DNA of 64,000 nucleotides from Liolophura sinensis (taxonomy: Eukaryota > Mollusca > Polyplacophora > Chitonida > Chitonidae): positions 19,961,338 to 20,025,337 of the forward strand of contig NC_088302.1 in NCBI RefSeq assembly GCF_032854445.1, in the 5' to 3' direction. The translations under genes and the position numbers were made by a program. How positions within the stretch are numbered: the stretch's first letter is position 1; each line of letters begins with the position of its first letter. Of this stretch, positions 46,654-61,600 are shown piece after piece. The notes below the pieces were generated by a model, which searched no databases, was not told the origin of the DNA, and was given only the letters and a program-made list of their open reading frames with translations.

Positions 46654-49600
46654 GTGAGTACAGGACTTTTAAATTCCACAAATGCGTCAAAATTTCAACG
46701 TTGAGTACCAAAAAATAAACACTGTGGACATGTATTAAATTTTGACGTATACGCCCGAAAGGCCTTTATGGAATCGCCCCCAGGTTGTTGAGTCTTCAGC
46801 GTCATTAACTGACATTAAACCACAAATTCGATATATGTACGCAGTGAAATTTTCCCTTCAGCAACCATCAGAGAGACAAGTCATGCAGTGAAGCTGATCT
46901 CAGTCATTGTTCATAGCAACATTCTGTGCTATATACCTAATAAAGGCAAACATAAATAACGACAACATGGGCTGTAAACCTGACATTTCATTATGTCTTT
47001 TGTACACAACCGAAAGATTTTCCAAAATTATGTAATGATAAGGTAAGGACAATGCAGAACCTTTGCTGTAAATCTATCTGAATCTATTTCTCTGAAGCTG
47101 TGTGTGTAGTTACAACCAATACGTGAAACGTGGTTTCTGTCCAAAACTAGAAAAACGGCCAAAACAAATTAAATTCTCTGCATGTATTCACTCAAACCAC
47201 CCGGAGTTGTACAAGATGTACAAAACCTATATTATTTTTTAAAGTACGTTCCAGTCAATGTCAGGTCAATGCCGCCCAGTCAATATCAGCATTGTTCATC
47301 TATCGGGTTGTTGATCAAGGTGTAAAGTTAAACACCCATGTAGGTATACGCAATAATTCGGTAGTGTAAATACGGCATAACAATCCTAACACAAAGTAAA
47401 CGACTTTGAAAAACGTCACTAAAAATGGCCTGGAAAATAAATTATTGGAATATTGGAAAGGTTTATGCGAAAAAAAGTCGATCTTATGACGTAAGTAAAA
47501 AAATATACCCTTATGCTACATATATAAAAATGTTTTCCATCCCCTGTAATATTGACAGCCGCCGTGCACATATGTTGACATGCATACGACACTCTTAAAA
47601 CGTCAAAGTTTCACCATTTTCTTTTGAAATGCAGTTTTGTTGACCACACCAAGATTGTGATCACTTCTCCGGATGTTTAGCCATCAAATGACCGAGCCAG
47701 AAATGACCAATCTTTGCCATCAATAAGAAGTTCAATACACACCCAAGTCCCATCGATCCCCTTGCTATCAGATTTTCCTTCCAAATATCTTTGTGTGCCA
47801 AAATTAGCATTTGGCTGTAGGCTAATGCGGAGAGATCCTAACGGCTTCTTTTACCACACCTAGAATTCTTACACAGCTTTAGTGTCTGTAGCCCGGCCAA
47901 AACTTCACGATGCAGATTGCCTGTTACATACCCGTCTGTCACCATCCGTGTTTTCAAAGAGGGCGGAACCTTGTCTCAGTTGATCAGGGATTCTTTTTTG
48001 GATACCTGGAGGATAATATCAAATCCAAAAAGACTTAACCTTGCCACACACAAAAATACTGCACTTCCGACTGTCAGATTCAGCTGCAAAAAATGCGCAG
48101 TTAAATTTGGTCAGATTGAAGCTATTCTTAGCATTTCTATAATTCACACAGCCTGTGATGACAACACAGCATTTTGAGTCCTGTTTTACCAGAAACGTCT
48201 AATAAATTGAAATCACTATCACTGATTTTTTTTACCTAATACATCTTAACCTTCCAATTTAGGGGTGTATAAAATGCTACTTTTTACGTTTATATCAATA
48301 GCTACAATAAAACCCTAACTGAGCTAAACTGACAAGGGCTTCACTGGTTACGTGTGGCCATTTGCCAACTATATCACAATGTCGTCACTGCTTTGGTCTC
48401 AATGGCCATGCTGTAGTTCTTTGCACTGTTTCATTTGTATCTAGACATCATGGGATTTTATTTCAGATTTATCAGTGTTTCAACAGTTACTATAAGGATT
48501 CACTGGATTTGTATTGATGTAGGCCTGTTAGCTATCCCTGAAGTCCACAGAAAAAGTATTCTAAAGCTCAGGTCAAAGATTATCTAAAGCACAAATAAAA
48601 CAGACCAACAAATACTAAGTCTGATTAATGTAGATTGTATATTCATAAATCTTTGTCCACCATTTTGGTCACCCATTTGGCCTTGTAAATGGAATTAATT
48701 TTTTTTTTTTGCTAAAAAGTTTTTTTGCTAAGAGTTAAACTATTAATGATCACATTATTTCTGAAATAACAGAAATTCTCAAAAAATGCCTTGATATAAT
48801 ACTTCACGATTACAAAAACTTTTCACTGCACGCATTATGTGTCAACTACAGAAGTGCAACTGCCCAAATGCTTATATTTGATCAACATCCGTTGCGATTT
48901 ACTTTGTGCGTCAGAAACAATGATTTATGAATTCTGTAGGGTTGTGTCTAAGACTTTAGCACCTTACAGCGATGGCTATTCGGCATTACCACAGCGACAG
49001 AAAAACGACACCCGCGAGGGCGCAGAACTGAGAAAAAAGCTCGATGATATGATCCTTGCGATAGCTCGAGCAGGGTAAGGAATTTCTAACAGGTGATCTT
49101 AAAAGCATCCAAGGCCAAACCATGTCAATATCTTAACTGTGTCTCAGGTTTTCCCCAGCCCTGGTCACCCACCTAGCTAGACGATGGCTGGCGACAGAGA
49201 CCAAAGAGAAAATATCATAAGATGTCGCCGTGCATCTGTATAAAGCCAGTTTTCATTGGTATACTGATCAACAAAAATATGTTCAGATGTAAGGATGAGA
49301 CGTCGCGACATGAACAATATCCTTGATGCTTGAATTGCATCACACTCACAGATATAACCTTGGTGGGATACGTAATCGTCCAGAGAAGAATGTAAGCGGT
49401 CGATGACGGCGTTCACCTCGTCGGGTCTCTGTATACTTTTGTCGGGATGTCTATGATCACAAGCAGTCAATATTGCGCAATGATTTATTGTCGTTCGAAT
49501 GAGAAATATTACCCGAATCCAGATAGTGGCATTGAACGAGATCTGACTTGTAAACATTTTTGGAAGCTGACAACTTTGTGACGAAATGAAATGAAAGCTA

Positions 49601-52600
49601 AAATAAATACTGTTATTTTATTAGACAAATAACTCTTCTCCAGGTCAGTCCCCCAGGTAGCTTCAGAGCAATACCGAATTATTGGAACCCTTAATAAAAA
49701 ATTAACGGAAAAAAAAAGTAGCAGAGGGTAGTCAAAAATTTTCTTTCTGAAACATTATATATCAATATCTTAAATTTATGGGCTTTATCTTCTCGACTCT
49801 TAATTTGTCCTTAGCTGATGTTATTGAACTGGAATTCGTTGTGAAGATAATAAATTTTAGTAGAAATAGAATCATACGCAGTTGCAAATAATATCCCAAA
49901 AGCATCATACTGAGGAAAAGTTGGGCTGTTTACTTTCAGTACTTGTTAGAAGATTATTTAAAAGTAACCAATGCTAATTCTAATGGTATATGACAATTAC
50001 ATTTCGTTTACTTGTACTCCAAATGGGAACTAAGTGCTACATGTTGAATGCTCCATAATGAACCTAGACAAGACATGCGTAGTTCTGTGTTTCCTGTTGC
50101 TTGGAAACCCGTTCGATGTTGGAAAACACTATTCTCAAAGGAGGCACTAATCTAGGAGACTGCTTTACAAAGCCCACATTTTAAAAGTATCTTTTAATCT
50201 TGATACATCGTAGATTTTTTTGCACCGACCACAAACTTTAATATAGCGTAAATACATGTTGGCGGACCACTTGTGACAGGTGGTTATCTAACGAGAAAGG
50301 AAGGAATCTCTGAACTTCACACTTAACGGGCGTGTTATGTAAGGAAATGCCGTGTGGGACATGGAGAAATTGCGTTTCCAAATTAGGCAAATCGTTTCAT
50401 CGTACACTGCAATAGTTAATGTTATAAATACAATTGATCCTAAATGACAATTGTACAAAATCATGCAAATGTTATATGAGGTCGGAGGATTTTTTTTTCT
50501 TTATTGACAGTCGGCGAGAGGAAGCTGGCGTGCAATAGGATGTAGTGCCTCTGTCCCGTCACGTTCCTGATTGTCCGTTAACAATTCTGTCGATTCATTC
50601 ACTTGTACGACATGTCGTTCGTCTTCGGTTGACGTTATTCTACACCACGGATGTTGTGTTTTCTCGGCAAATCAACGAAGACGTGAAAGGACGATTAACG
50701 ACAAATTAGTTGTTTAAATTCCTAAGGCGAAAATGTGGGGGTAGTGTTGGGTTTGATCACGGATAGTGCGGTTGGACAAGAGACGTATGACTGCATATTA
50801 ATGCCATGGCCAAATCCTGACAGTGGCGGGCGGTAACTGAACGGGGACCATGGTCCTGATTGCTGGATGTTGCTTTTGTTATGTCAAAACCGGATAATTC
50901 GTGAACGACTAAAAGTTGGCAGGGGTGTGGAGGAGGGTAGGAACACTTGGTTTCTAACCCACTCATTGCTGAAGTCATGTTATGAACTTAAAACGAAACC
51001 ATCACAGCTAGTGAATGGATCGAGTGACATACTTAGGCTCCATCAACCCCCACCCCCTCCCCCGCCGCCATCGGCCCCCACCTCGCCTTAAGTGTGCTGG
51101 GTGAACTAATCTTCGTGAAAAGTATTGATTGTGTATGGGGTTGGTGAGTCCGCTGGAAACCTTCTCGTTTTTTCTTTTCACAAAGGGAAGAAAACAGCAA
51201 AGCAACTTTTGGACATGATAACATACACACAGCGTATGAGGAAGTCTAACATATGTTTCCATGTTCTGTCGCCATCTGATAGCCAATGTATCGTGATTTT
51301 ACACTCTCCTCACTTCAGGGATATCTTTCCCATTCCGGACACTGGGCCAAGAACATTTTAAACCAACATACAGCACAACAGCTTTGCCCCTGTAGTACTA
51401 CCATCAGCTATTTGTACACACATTCTTTCAGATATCTGTGAAAAGTGCTTTTTTACATAACATTGGGGTGAAGGGTTGCGTCAGAAATGTGACGTTTTGA
51501 GGTGTTTCTATTTCCTAGCATTTAGATATCTAAACTATCAACTTTAAATAAGTATAAAAGAAAACATCCATACCACCCACGAAATTCAAAGGAAACGGCA
51601 GAAACGTCAAATATGTGATTTTGGATTTGTGATTCGGCTTATAATACTACCACTAAGATGTTTCTCTTCCCATTCGACCAACTACACGGGCATCAAGAAA
51701 TTTGGGGTACATTGCGTGTGCTTTGGGTTGAGGACAAAGCACAGGCACGTTTGGGTAGGTTTTAGCACCCTGACACGATTTGCCATCCATAGCGGATTTT
51801 GTAATCCTGAATGTTCTTAAGAACCGTGGAAATCTCGGAGAAAATCGTTTGCAGTAGGAAAAAAGGACTTGAGGCAAGGGACATACTTTGTATCTGACTT
51901 CTATGTTTAGTCGAACATGGGTTTAACAAAGCATTTTATGCTCAAAATGGGACATAAAATACATTAAATTATGTCAGTATATTAAATATTACTTTATAAA
52001 GACCTGTTGAACTGGTATTAAATTAGCTATAATATGTATATTTCGCCTGAAAAGACATCATAAAGCTGGACATTGAGGTATTCTTTAGTCTGCCTTTGTT
52101 TTAACAGAAAAGACTTAAGTGACCCAAAGGCACCAGACGCTAAGCACGCATAACCCCTGGTTCAGGGGTGAGAAGTAAAATGTATATAGTCACTTGGGCC
52201 TACAAATCTTCAGACAGATTCTGACAAGAAGATGACCAAAAGATGAGCCAGTCTGTGAACCCGGCCACCGTGTTTTGTCATCAAACACCGTAGGCTATCA
52301 GCACCGTGTCTTTGTCAAGAAGCGACGACTTTTTACTCCGCGAGGTTCTGATGGCACACACACACACACGGATAGGGCTAAGAACAGAGATATTGAACGT
52401 CGAGGAACTGTCCATCTTTCCGGACGATTTGACCTCTGCTGATAACCTTTGCCTCCGAACTTAAACGCACATCTCTGACAACAATACGATGAGCCATGAA
52501 AACATTCCTGGGCATTGACAAATGACTTATTACAACACGGTTTTATTAACGCTGTTATTCTACAAATGCCGAGGGATAAAACTCTGTGGACTTTTTAACA

Positions 52601-55600
52601 AAAAAACGCACGGAATGCCCTTAAACAGGTGCATGTGTAGCTGTGTATGTCTAAACTGTCACATCTGACATTGAGTTTATAGCGAGTCAACCCCCTTCTA
52701 GTACACAACGTTTTCGGACAATCAACAATATCTTACTGTCTCTTATGATAACCAATAGTAAAGACAAAGTTATTCCGGTATATACTGACCCATGGGCATT
52801 CCTGGGAAATTCTATGTCCTCTGCACTTCATCTCCGCCATTGGTAGCCCACCACTGTTCATACCAAGTTTCCCACAGATTTATATTTTTATAAATAGGAC
52901 AATCCCCCCCCCCCAAAAAAAAACAAAAAACAAAACACACACACAAACAAAACAAAATAATGAGTATATGTAATAAACGGATAAAATCGTTTCGTAGATC
53001 TCTGACTGTGGTCATTCTGTTAAATACTGACATACCGTATGAGACTCTGGACAGGGAAGTTTTAAAATATAGAAGGCAAAACCAGAGCAATGAAGACCGT
53101 GCCATAGTTGGCAAATGTTGGCAAATGTTCACTGGTAAACGGCAAAGTACGGCCCATACCGCCCCAGAAAGACTTAGAAAAGGTTGAACTCCAGTGTCCG
53201 TTTTCCTCCATCTGTGAATCCGACTGTTGTGATACAAGTGAAAACTTAGGTGAGCTGCTATAGCTTTAAACAGCAGTAGTGTAAGTATAGAGAAAACATG
53301 CTGCAACATCCCATACAAAGTTCCTTTGTTAAGTGAACAGAACAGTTTAAGATACAAGGTGTTAAATATTTCACGGTCCGTCATTGAAGTTGCTCGTTCC
53401 GGGAAATGAACTTTTTAAACCATATCATAACGCAGTACGTGCTGGTGATGTTCTAACCTTGTAAACAACCGGAACTGTTTCTGAATGCTTGAATGCTTTC
53501 AAGACGCTGTGTCCCCATCGAGTATTCCCTTACCGTTATCGAACCTGTGTTAAGGTGTGTCGGTAGTGTGGAGAAAGTTTAAGACAGGGGGACGGGGAAG
53601 GGGGAGAGGTGATCTGCAGACACACTAATGGCGGCGTGAAACGAAAAGGAGCTGCCGTTAACATCAATAACTTAACTCCTCTTGCGAAAATTTCAAAGGT
53701 AAAAAGTGCGTGGGTTTAAAGAAGTCACATGTCCCTCAAAATACCAGTCAAGCCGAAGGCATTTAAGGATCATCCCACTTTACGGCTGATGATATTTTAA
53801 AACCGACTTCCTCACGCGCTGCCATTATTCTGTCTTCTGGACTTGAGTGTGACTTTTCGTACTTGACTCCCTGTCCACCCTGTTATGCTGTTTGTCAATT
53901 CGGTTGACCCAAACAAACCTTGCCACGAAAACATCGGTGGCAACGCGAATAGTAGGCACTACGTACCCGTTGTTAAAGAATGACGTTGTCCGTCGGAAAG
54001 TCACTTTCTAGCTGAGGGGACATGTATGTGTCCTTGTTCATATTTGTTTGTCTAGGGCTGGTCTATTGTCAGGGTAAACACGTAGTCTGTATGTTTAACG
54101 ATTACATCAATTAACCTTACCACGCCCACCAGACTACAAGATGGCGTTTCCGTCTGTCCCACACTTTCACTTTCACTGCAATTTTCACACCTCGTGTGAC
54201 CAGTTTGACTTGGTGTGTATCGCCCCTGTGTGTGTACAGCATGACGTTTCTCGGTAACTTGCCTTTCTCACCCAGTTTCATTCATGTAGGTCACAAGGCA
54301 GGAGTCTAGGCGGAAGTCATTTGGGAGCGGGTTAAATCTCGCGAAATCTCGTGTCTATAGGGCGACCGGGTTTTTTCACTCTGTACTTTAGATTTTTTTA
54401 ATGCTCCCCGGATTTCCAGGAAGATTTTAAGAACGCCACAGAAAACTTGACAGTTCATAACACAATATACAAACATGCGTCCTACCCGTGGGAATATGGG
54501 TAAGACGTTATCAAACGTTTGGAATATTTTCTACTTTTAATATGTCTGCGGATGGTCGTGGATATGCCAGCAACCTGCGGATGGTCGTGGGTTCCCCCGG
54601 ACTGTGCCCGGTTTCCTCCCACCATAATGCTGGCCGGTGTCGCATAAGTGAAATATTCTTAAGTACGGCATAAACCACAAATCAAACAAATAAATAATAA
54701 ATACTTTTAATATGTAGACAGTATATAGATTCTGTTCACCTGAGGAAAAGTCCTGTGTTACACATTTCATGGCCAACAAGTAAATAGTTACTCACAACAA
54801 GAACAGTTGATAAAGTTGATTTTAATTTGACACCCCCCCCCCCATTTTTACATTAATATTGATACTAATATCCAACTGGGTCAAAGATATTCCTTTAATT
54901 GTACATTTTAGTTATTTGGCCTCAAGGAACATCATGATTGGTCAGAAGCCTGTAAAACGTCAACCGACACATAGATCTACTAAACGAATATCTTAGAGAA
55001 CTGTTTTACATTAAATAGAAACGTTATTGAAATTTAGCCTGGCCGATCGTATGAAGTGGACACCAAAGCATAAAGGACGATATTGTTAAAATAAAATTAA
55101 AAAAAAGTGTTCGGAAAATTACAGAATCGTGACAAAGAACTAAAGTGTCTACAAATTCCGACAATTTGGCTACACGGATCACACTATATTTACAAATACC
55201 ACTTGGTATATGTATGTAATGAATCCATCGATTAATTTGCCATAGAGTAACTCATTTTACACCATCTTCGTGTAGAAAATTAGGGTTCATTACACTGAAA
55301 CAGTACATGAATTTTGCTAACGAAAGCAGTGTGTGGAAGTCGTATCAGCCTTTTTTGCTGACATTATCCTAATTTGCCAATTAAACATGTTGACAGAATT
55401 GATTCTATCGCCTGAGGCGACCTCTACTGGCCTTCAGTTGCACAAGGCATATCTGTAAGGGCAGTGAAAATTGACCCGTGTTCAAATAATACATATACAG
55501 AGGCTGAACACGTGTAACTAAACCAGCAGCTTTATGTAATATTTGTTGGGTGATTGCAGCGGCTTGCAGAGGAGTATTATAAGCAGTGCTAAGAACATTC

Positions 55601-58600
55601 AAACAATATGTGTTCGAACTTGAAACCAACTTCAAATAGTAATATTTTTCGAGCAAATGATTGCACAAAAGCTATCTTTAAATCGTGATAAAAGGGTTTT
55701 GTGCAGAGAGTAAAAATAGAAAAACTGTTCATAACACACGTGTGCGTGAGATCTGGATACTCATGCCGAATAATGAATGCAGAGGCTCAAGACCTTTACT
55801 ATGAACGCATATAGTTGGTGCAACACGTAACAAAGTAACCCGCATAACGAAATATCCTTCTGTTTGTTGAATCTAGCATCAGGACGTGTGTATAGCGTAA
55901 CTGATCTGAATAATACAGCCGATTATGGTCTTCATCCTGACAGGCTTTTGATGGAGTAACAAGATTCTCCAGTCGTGGCGCTGTAGTCATATGAAACATA
56001 CACTCAAAACATGAAAAACTCTGTTTAGTCCATTTATGTACAATGGGCAATGTAGCGCACCTAAAACAAGAGGGCCCAAGCGGTGTTCTTTTCTGTGATA
56101 CGTCACAGTTTCTGTAAAGCTGTACTCGTGAAGCAAGGCGGTAGATTATAAACACTGCAGCGTAGCAGCAGAGAATCGATAATTATCCGGGCCGTAAAAT
56201 TTATATATTTGCATTTCTTATTTTTACATTGTAAAACAATCCGTCTTTTGTACAATTATTTGGAACTAGTGCATGGTTAGAGGAGAAATACCAAAACGGC
56301 TGCCGATCAAAAGTTCCCTTGTCTGAAAAACTACAAAAACCTTCAGATGTGGCCCTTGAAACCAATACAGAACCCTCGTCTCTAAACTCTTAAGGCTGTT
56401 TCTCTGTCTTTAACCACCTCTAGTCTCGGGTGGGTCCTTACTCTGAATCATCCTATTAAACGAGGTAATGAAATTCACCTTGGCTGGGCTTAAGTGGAGC
56501 ATGTACCCCAAGCCCTATGTACATGACGATATCCGGGTTTCACAGCGGAACAATGACAGATGCAGCATCCAAGTTACATTAGATGAACACGTAATTACCC
56601 CCAGATTGCTTCTCACTTGACACAGACAATTACGTAAATTATCTAAATGTGTACATGGCTCAAGCCTTTCTCTTTGAGCAGGCTTTTTGGTTATTTTATC
56701 GAGGTCAGTCAATGATAGGTGAAAAAAAAATAGGAAAAAGTCAGCAAAAGAAATGAATGGCTAGCATTGAAAGGAGAGTACACAGAAGCTTTGAATGCCT
56801 TGAAGGATACCTCGGGGCCTCTGTGGCCAAGTGATTAGCGTGTTATTGCAGACAATGACCCAGTAGACTTTCATCAATGTGATCGCCGTGAGCTCAAGTT
56901 CAGCTCATGCTGCCTCTCTAGTAGTAAGTGAGACACAAAACACGAATCAAATAAATAATAAATTGAGACGTACTTCCGATTAGATATCTGTTTAATGCAA
57001 GGTATTAGATCCGTTGTAAATATCCTCTGTGTATTGTGCTTGTGGTACTTATCGAAACTACATGTATAATACTTTGTGGAGGTTTGCGTTCTTCTAAAGA
57101 AGTAATGGTACCTTACGAATCTGTAATACTTTGTAGCAGACTGTGTTTTATTGAAAGCAATAGTACTCAACGAAAGACTGTGATGCTCTGTATATTAAAG
57201 ACTGCAAATGAGTTGAAAAGATTGCAGACTATCCCCTATCCACCCATAAAATCTATACAAACTAGTTTGCAGCTTTACAATGTAACATTTTTTTATTTTT
57301 AAATAATCACTTTCTTTTCTCCTTCTAGACATATATCGGCGATGTTGTTGTTGCTGTCAACCCTTTCAAAAGGCTCAACATCTATGGAAAACAGGTAGGT
57401 GCTATCAGCTCAAACTTTTACACGGTCTAAATTAAGAATATATGGGCATGAGTTATTTTCACAATGTTTGATAGAGACAACATGACAAAAATCGCTCTGT
57501 ACATGATTACTTTATCAAAAGTTTACAAGTAACTCCTTCCATCATCAGGTGACAACTGCAAAGTGGTACACGCTATGGAGGATAGTGTATATACACTATA
57601 TGTCACTTACCTGATGATGGAAAATGTTGCTTTCGAAAGCTTGTAAACTTGTGAAAAAACAATGATGTACGGAGTGATTTCTGCCGTGTTATTGCTAACA
57701 ATCATGTTTCTAACGAACTACAGCTCATAGTTCAGATCGGTACTGAGGGTTGCGGCATAATCGCTTACCTAGCGCAGTGCATATGTGGTACAACAACACT
57801 GTAGTTCTATTATTTGTCGTCGCAAACAGTATCATTGTCACAAGCAGCATAATAATTAACTGCATCATCAATATCATTGTCATCATTTACCATGCTATAC
57901 CACGAAAATAACTTTAAATCGTCATCATTGTAAATGTCATCATTAGTTTTACCAGTTTACCGTACCACCGTTATCAGAAATTATTCTTTGTGAAAATGTG
58001 AAAACCTTCATCACACAGGCACTTTAGCTTCTATAACATGTCACGTTATAAGTTGTATTGTCATTGTCAACATTACCTTCGTTGACTTAGGTCATTTTCT
58101 TAGATCTGACGATTGAATGTTCGTCTTAAACTTTCCTCAGAACGTCACTTTAACAATGTAGCTTGTGGAGAATATATCTTGTCTTCCCACTTGAAATGAG
58201 GCAAAAATTCTTATCCAGATGATAAGTGGAATACACTTGCTTTTCTTTGTTACACACTTGTTAATTCCACGTCATTGTTTCTCCGAAAGGGTTGTTTTCG
58301 TAGTTTGAACCTGAATAATGGAGACATCACACACGTGAAACAAACAGACTGTTCTTTATCCCTACGGCTGCCGATTAGATTGGTTCCCAACAAAACTCAC
58401 GCGGTATGAATGTCCTGGTTTTCGTTCTTGTCTGTTTCGAATCATCAGAAACAATGCAGCACAATTCCGGACAATTGGAGCTGACAATGAAAGTCATACA
58501 TGAATGGCTTTTTTGCAGTTTTTAATTCGAAAAACCTCCGTTTCCACAAACTGGCATTGTTTCTGGAGATGCAGTCTCAAAGAAAAATCGCCTTACCTCG

Positions 58601-61600
58601 GATAACTCACGGTTCACCGTTAGTTTGACGCTATGACAAAAGTTTTCAAAATATTGCGTCCATGCAAGTGAAGTGCAACGGTTGAGCACGTTTTGAAGAT
58701 AATCAGGGAAAGTATGCACTAAGCACGTTTGAATGTCTTCGTGGTTTGATTAAAGCAATGCAGGTATTGGCAGAAAACAACGCGGATGTCTCGGACTGTT
58801 TGAACTGCGCGCCAACGCTCAGTATCATGAATGCTGCCATTGTTCCAGTACTGGTGGTTCTTAGGCACATAGCCTTAGCTATCAGACTTTACTCGAGTTT
58901 TTCGTAACAAATTATTGTCACGTGGGTATGCATGAATTGTTGGTTGAATGTATCATGTATATCCACGTCTGTGACCTTGTGTGATATGTAGATCTAACGA
59001 AATGTTTTAGCAACGGCTATTTTAGCATTGATAGCACATTGACTTCGTGTTCAACAAGCAAGACTCGCAACCTTGGTTTGCCAGAACACTAATATCGATA
59101 GGATTCCAAATAATGTCCGCCAATAATGAAAAGATGCTAAAGATGCGTATGTGTAATTTATGTAAACATTAACTGTAATAGCTAAGCAGGTCCAGGTTCT
59201 GTCACGTGAGACGTTTTACGTTCCTGTGCACATTGCACGCGTTGTCCGCACGCACGTACATTGAAGGTTTTCACACATCGCACACGTTTCACGAAGTCAT
59301 GTAAGAGAACATTGCATATTGGTCGCTGTCCAGAGCAATCAGCACACAAACATAGCTGACGTGAAGTATTCTTGAGTACACTGTAAAGTACAAAGTAAAT
59401 AAGTAGATTTCATTTGTTGGAGAAAGTCACACATGCTGGAAAATGTTTTATAAACAAAAACTAGTGGATGTACGAATGTTTTCCCCAAACGGACAGTACA
59501 TGAATAAATAGCATTGTATGTTAAACACAAATATTATTTTCACTACTGACCTGTTTATTTTCCCGTCGTTAACTTAGTCAGACTGTTCAAAAATAGAAAA
59601 TAACTGCAGAAAATGTATTAAAGATAAAAAAACCCACTAAAACGAAGTTTATATCAGATGTAAGACCACTAAAAACTGTCCTGGGTAGTTCGATTTAGTT
59701 CAGATACTACGGTGGTCCGGAATGTGACGCACAAAAGGATTTGTTGCTTCAAACAGGTCGTTTCAAAGCATATTCGGCGAATGTATTCATAAATCTATAT
59801 GTGTATGCATTTTTAATGGTGAAACCTAGAAGTTTGTGAGTGAACTGGCAAAAAACCTAATGTGTCGGCGCTACTAGCAATATATCTCAGAAAAGGCCAC
59901 TGTAAAATCTAAACTTCCAAATGCTTTTGACTATTGTTTAAAAAATTCTAAAAAAATAAATCGAATCATTTTTATAGACAATGTTCATTGGTCTTTCATC
60001 TGAAAACTACTGCATGTTAGCGTTTTTTTGTCTTTAACACTCGCAATTCACTACACCATTTCAATATACTTCCTTTGATGAATCTGTCCATCTTTGAAGA
60101 ACTCTTTTTACGGACTGGATATTCAAGTTGGTTGGAGATGGTTTGTGATTCTCCTTTATTATGGTTTTGATTTTTGATCACCCATGGCAATGGGTACATG
60201 ACAAACCTCCTGACATAAAAACATAGCAAAACCAACGAGGACGTAAATGGAGCCTCCGACCATATGAATTGTACGGGAAGAAGGAAGATCATGTTGATTT
60301 TATTTCCAATTATTTATCCTTTGTCATTATTCTGTTTCAGTATCACTACAAATACCAGAAAGCCAAACTTCGGAGTGACCTGAAACCCCATATCTTCTGG
60401 TTGGCTGACCACGCCTACAAGCGCATGCGCGAGAGACGATCGCCGCAATGCATTCTGGTCAGCGGGGAGTCTGGGTCTGGAAAGACGGAGAACTCTAAGT
60501 TAATGGTTCAGCACATAACCTTCATATGTCAGAGTAGCCATCCGTTCCTGGAGGCCAAAATCAACGAGGTGAGCCACTGAATTGAGTCCACAAAGCACAT
60601 GCCATTTACTACACAATAATGCGCTATGCACATTTAATGGACATATGATCATGAATGATTATGATTATTAATAAACAACTGTTCTTAGAAACGTTTATAC
60701 AATTTTCTCAGGAGATACGTCGTTATCCATAAAAATACCTGTGTATCTCCAGCTTCTCAATTCCACTGATGGAAGAGGCTCAAAGTCTTAAAGAATAAAC
60801 AACTGCTTACTATAACATGGTAAAAGTTAATGGAAATGGACAAAACAAATACACTTTGTAACTTTTATCAATATCAGGGTCACTTCAGCAGTTGAACTCT
60901 TAGGATGTCTAGATAGGTAACAGGGTAAACCAACTGACTCTGAGAGAAACCACGGAAATTTGAAAATATATATATAAGGAACAAGTTGTTCCTTTCTGAT
61001 CGAATCTGAGATATGGATTATACATGGAAACAGTAAGGACTTCAGTGAAAGGAGGGTTACCAATAAAAGCAAAACCCCATAGCTAGAATGTTTCAGCTGG
61101 GGTAACTTGTTAATTCCACAAAACGATTGTAACCGAAGTTTATTTTCACTAATATGGCTACGTATCTCTTTAAAGTGAAAGGCCTTGAAAAAGGAAGTAG
61201 GCATCATTAAGTAGACCACTTAAAACTATGCATAAAGATGCTTTCATTTATTTTTTGTTTAATTTTTGTGAATAGAAGTAAAGGCACTCAAACATTTGAC
61301 TTCTAAGGTGGACTTTAGGGACCATATTATCAGAGATTAGGGACTCTGACGTCACAGGAAGTTTATCCAACTCTAATCATGACACTGAATGTTAGAATGA
61401 CTATTTTTACTCATGGGAGAAAGGTTACTGAAATAATGTTACCAAACATTTCTTCCTTCTGGTGAACATCAGGAAAAAAGGTGATGTGACGTCAGAGTTC
61501 CTTTTATACTGTCAGTATGGCCCAAAATGCCTTTCAACACACTCAAAAAAATCGGAAGAAAAATAAATGAAAGTATTTTTACGCATTGTTTTCAGTTGTC

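Noticed and set aside
52812-53384. 190-codon minus-strand ORF, the longest frame in the window
   Set aside because: It crosses a C run and an A/CA-rich tract, has no recognisable domain, and lies in a myosin intron. Hydrophobic residues come from the simple sequence.
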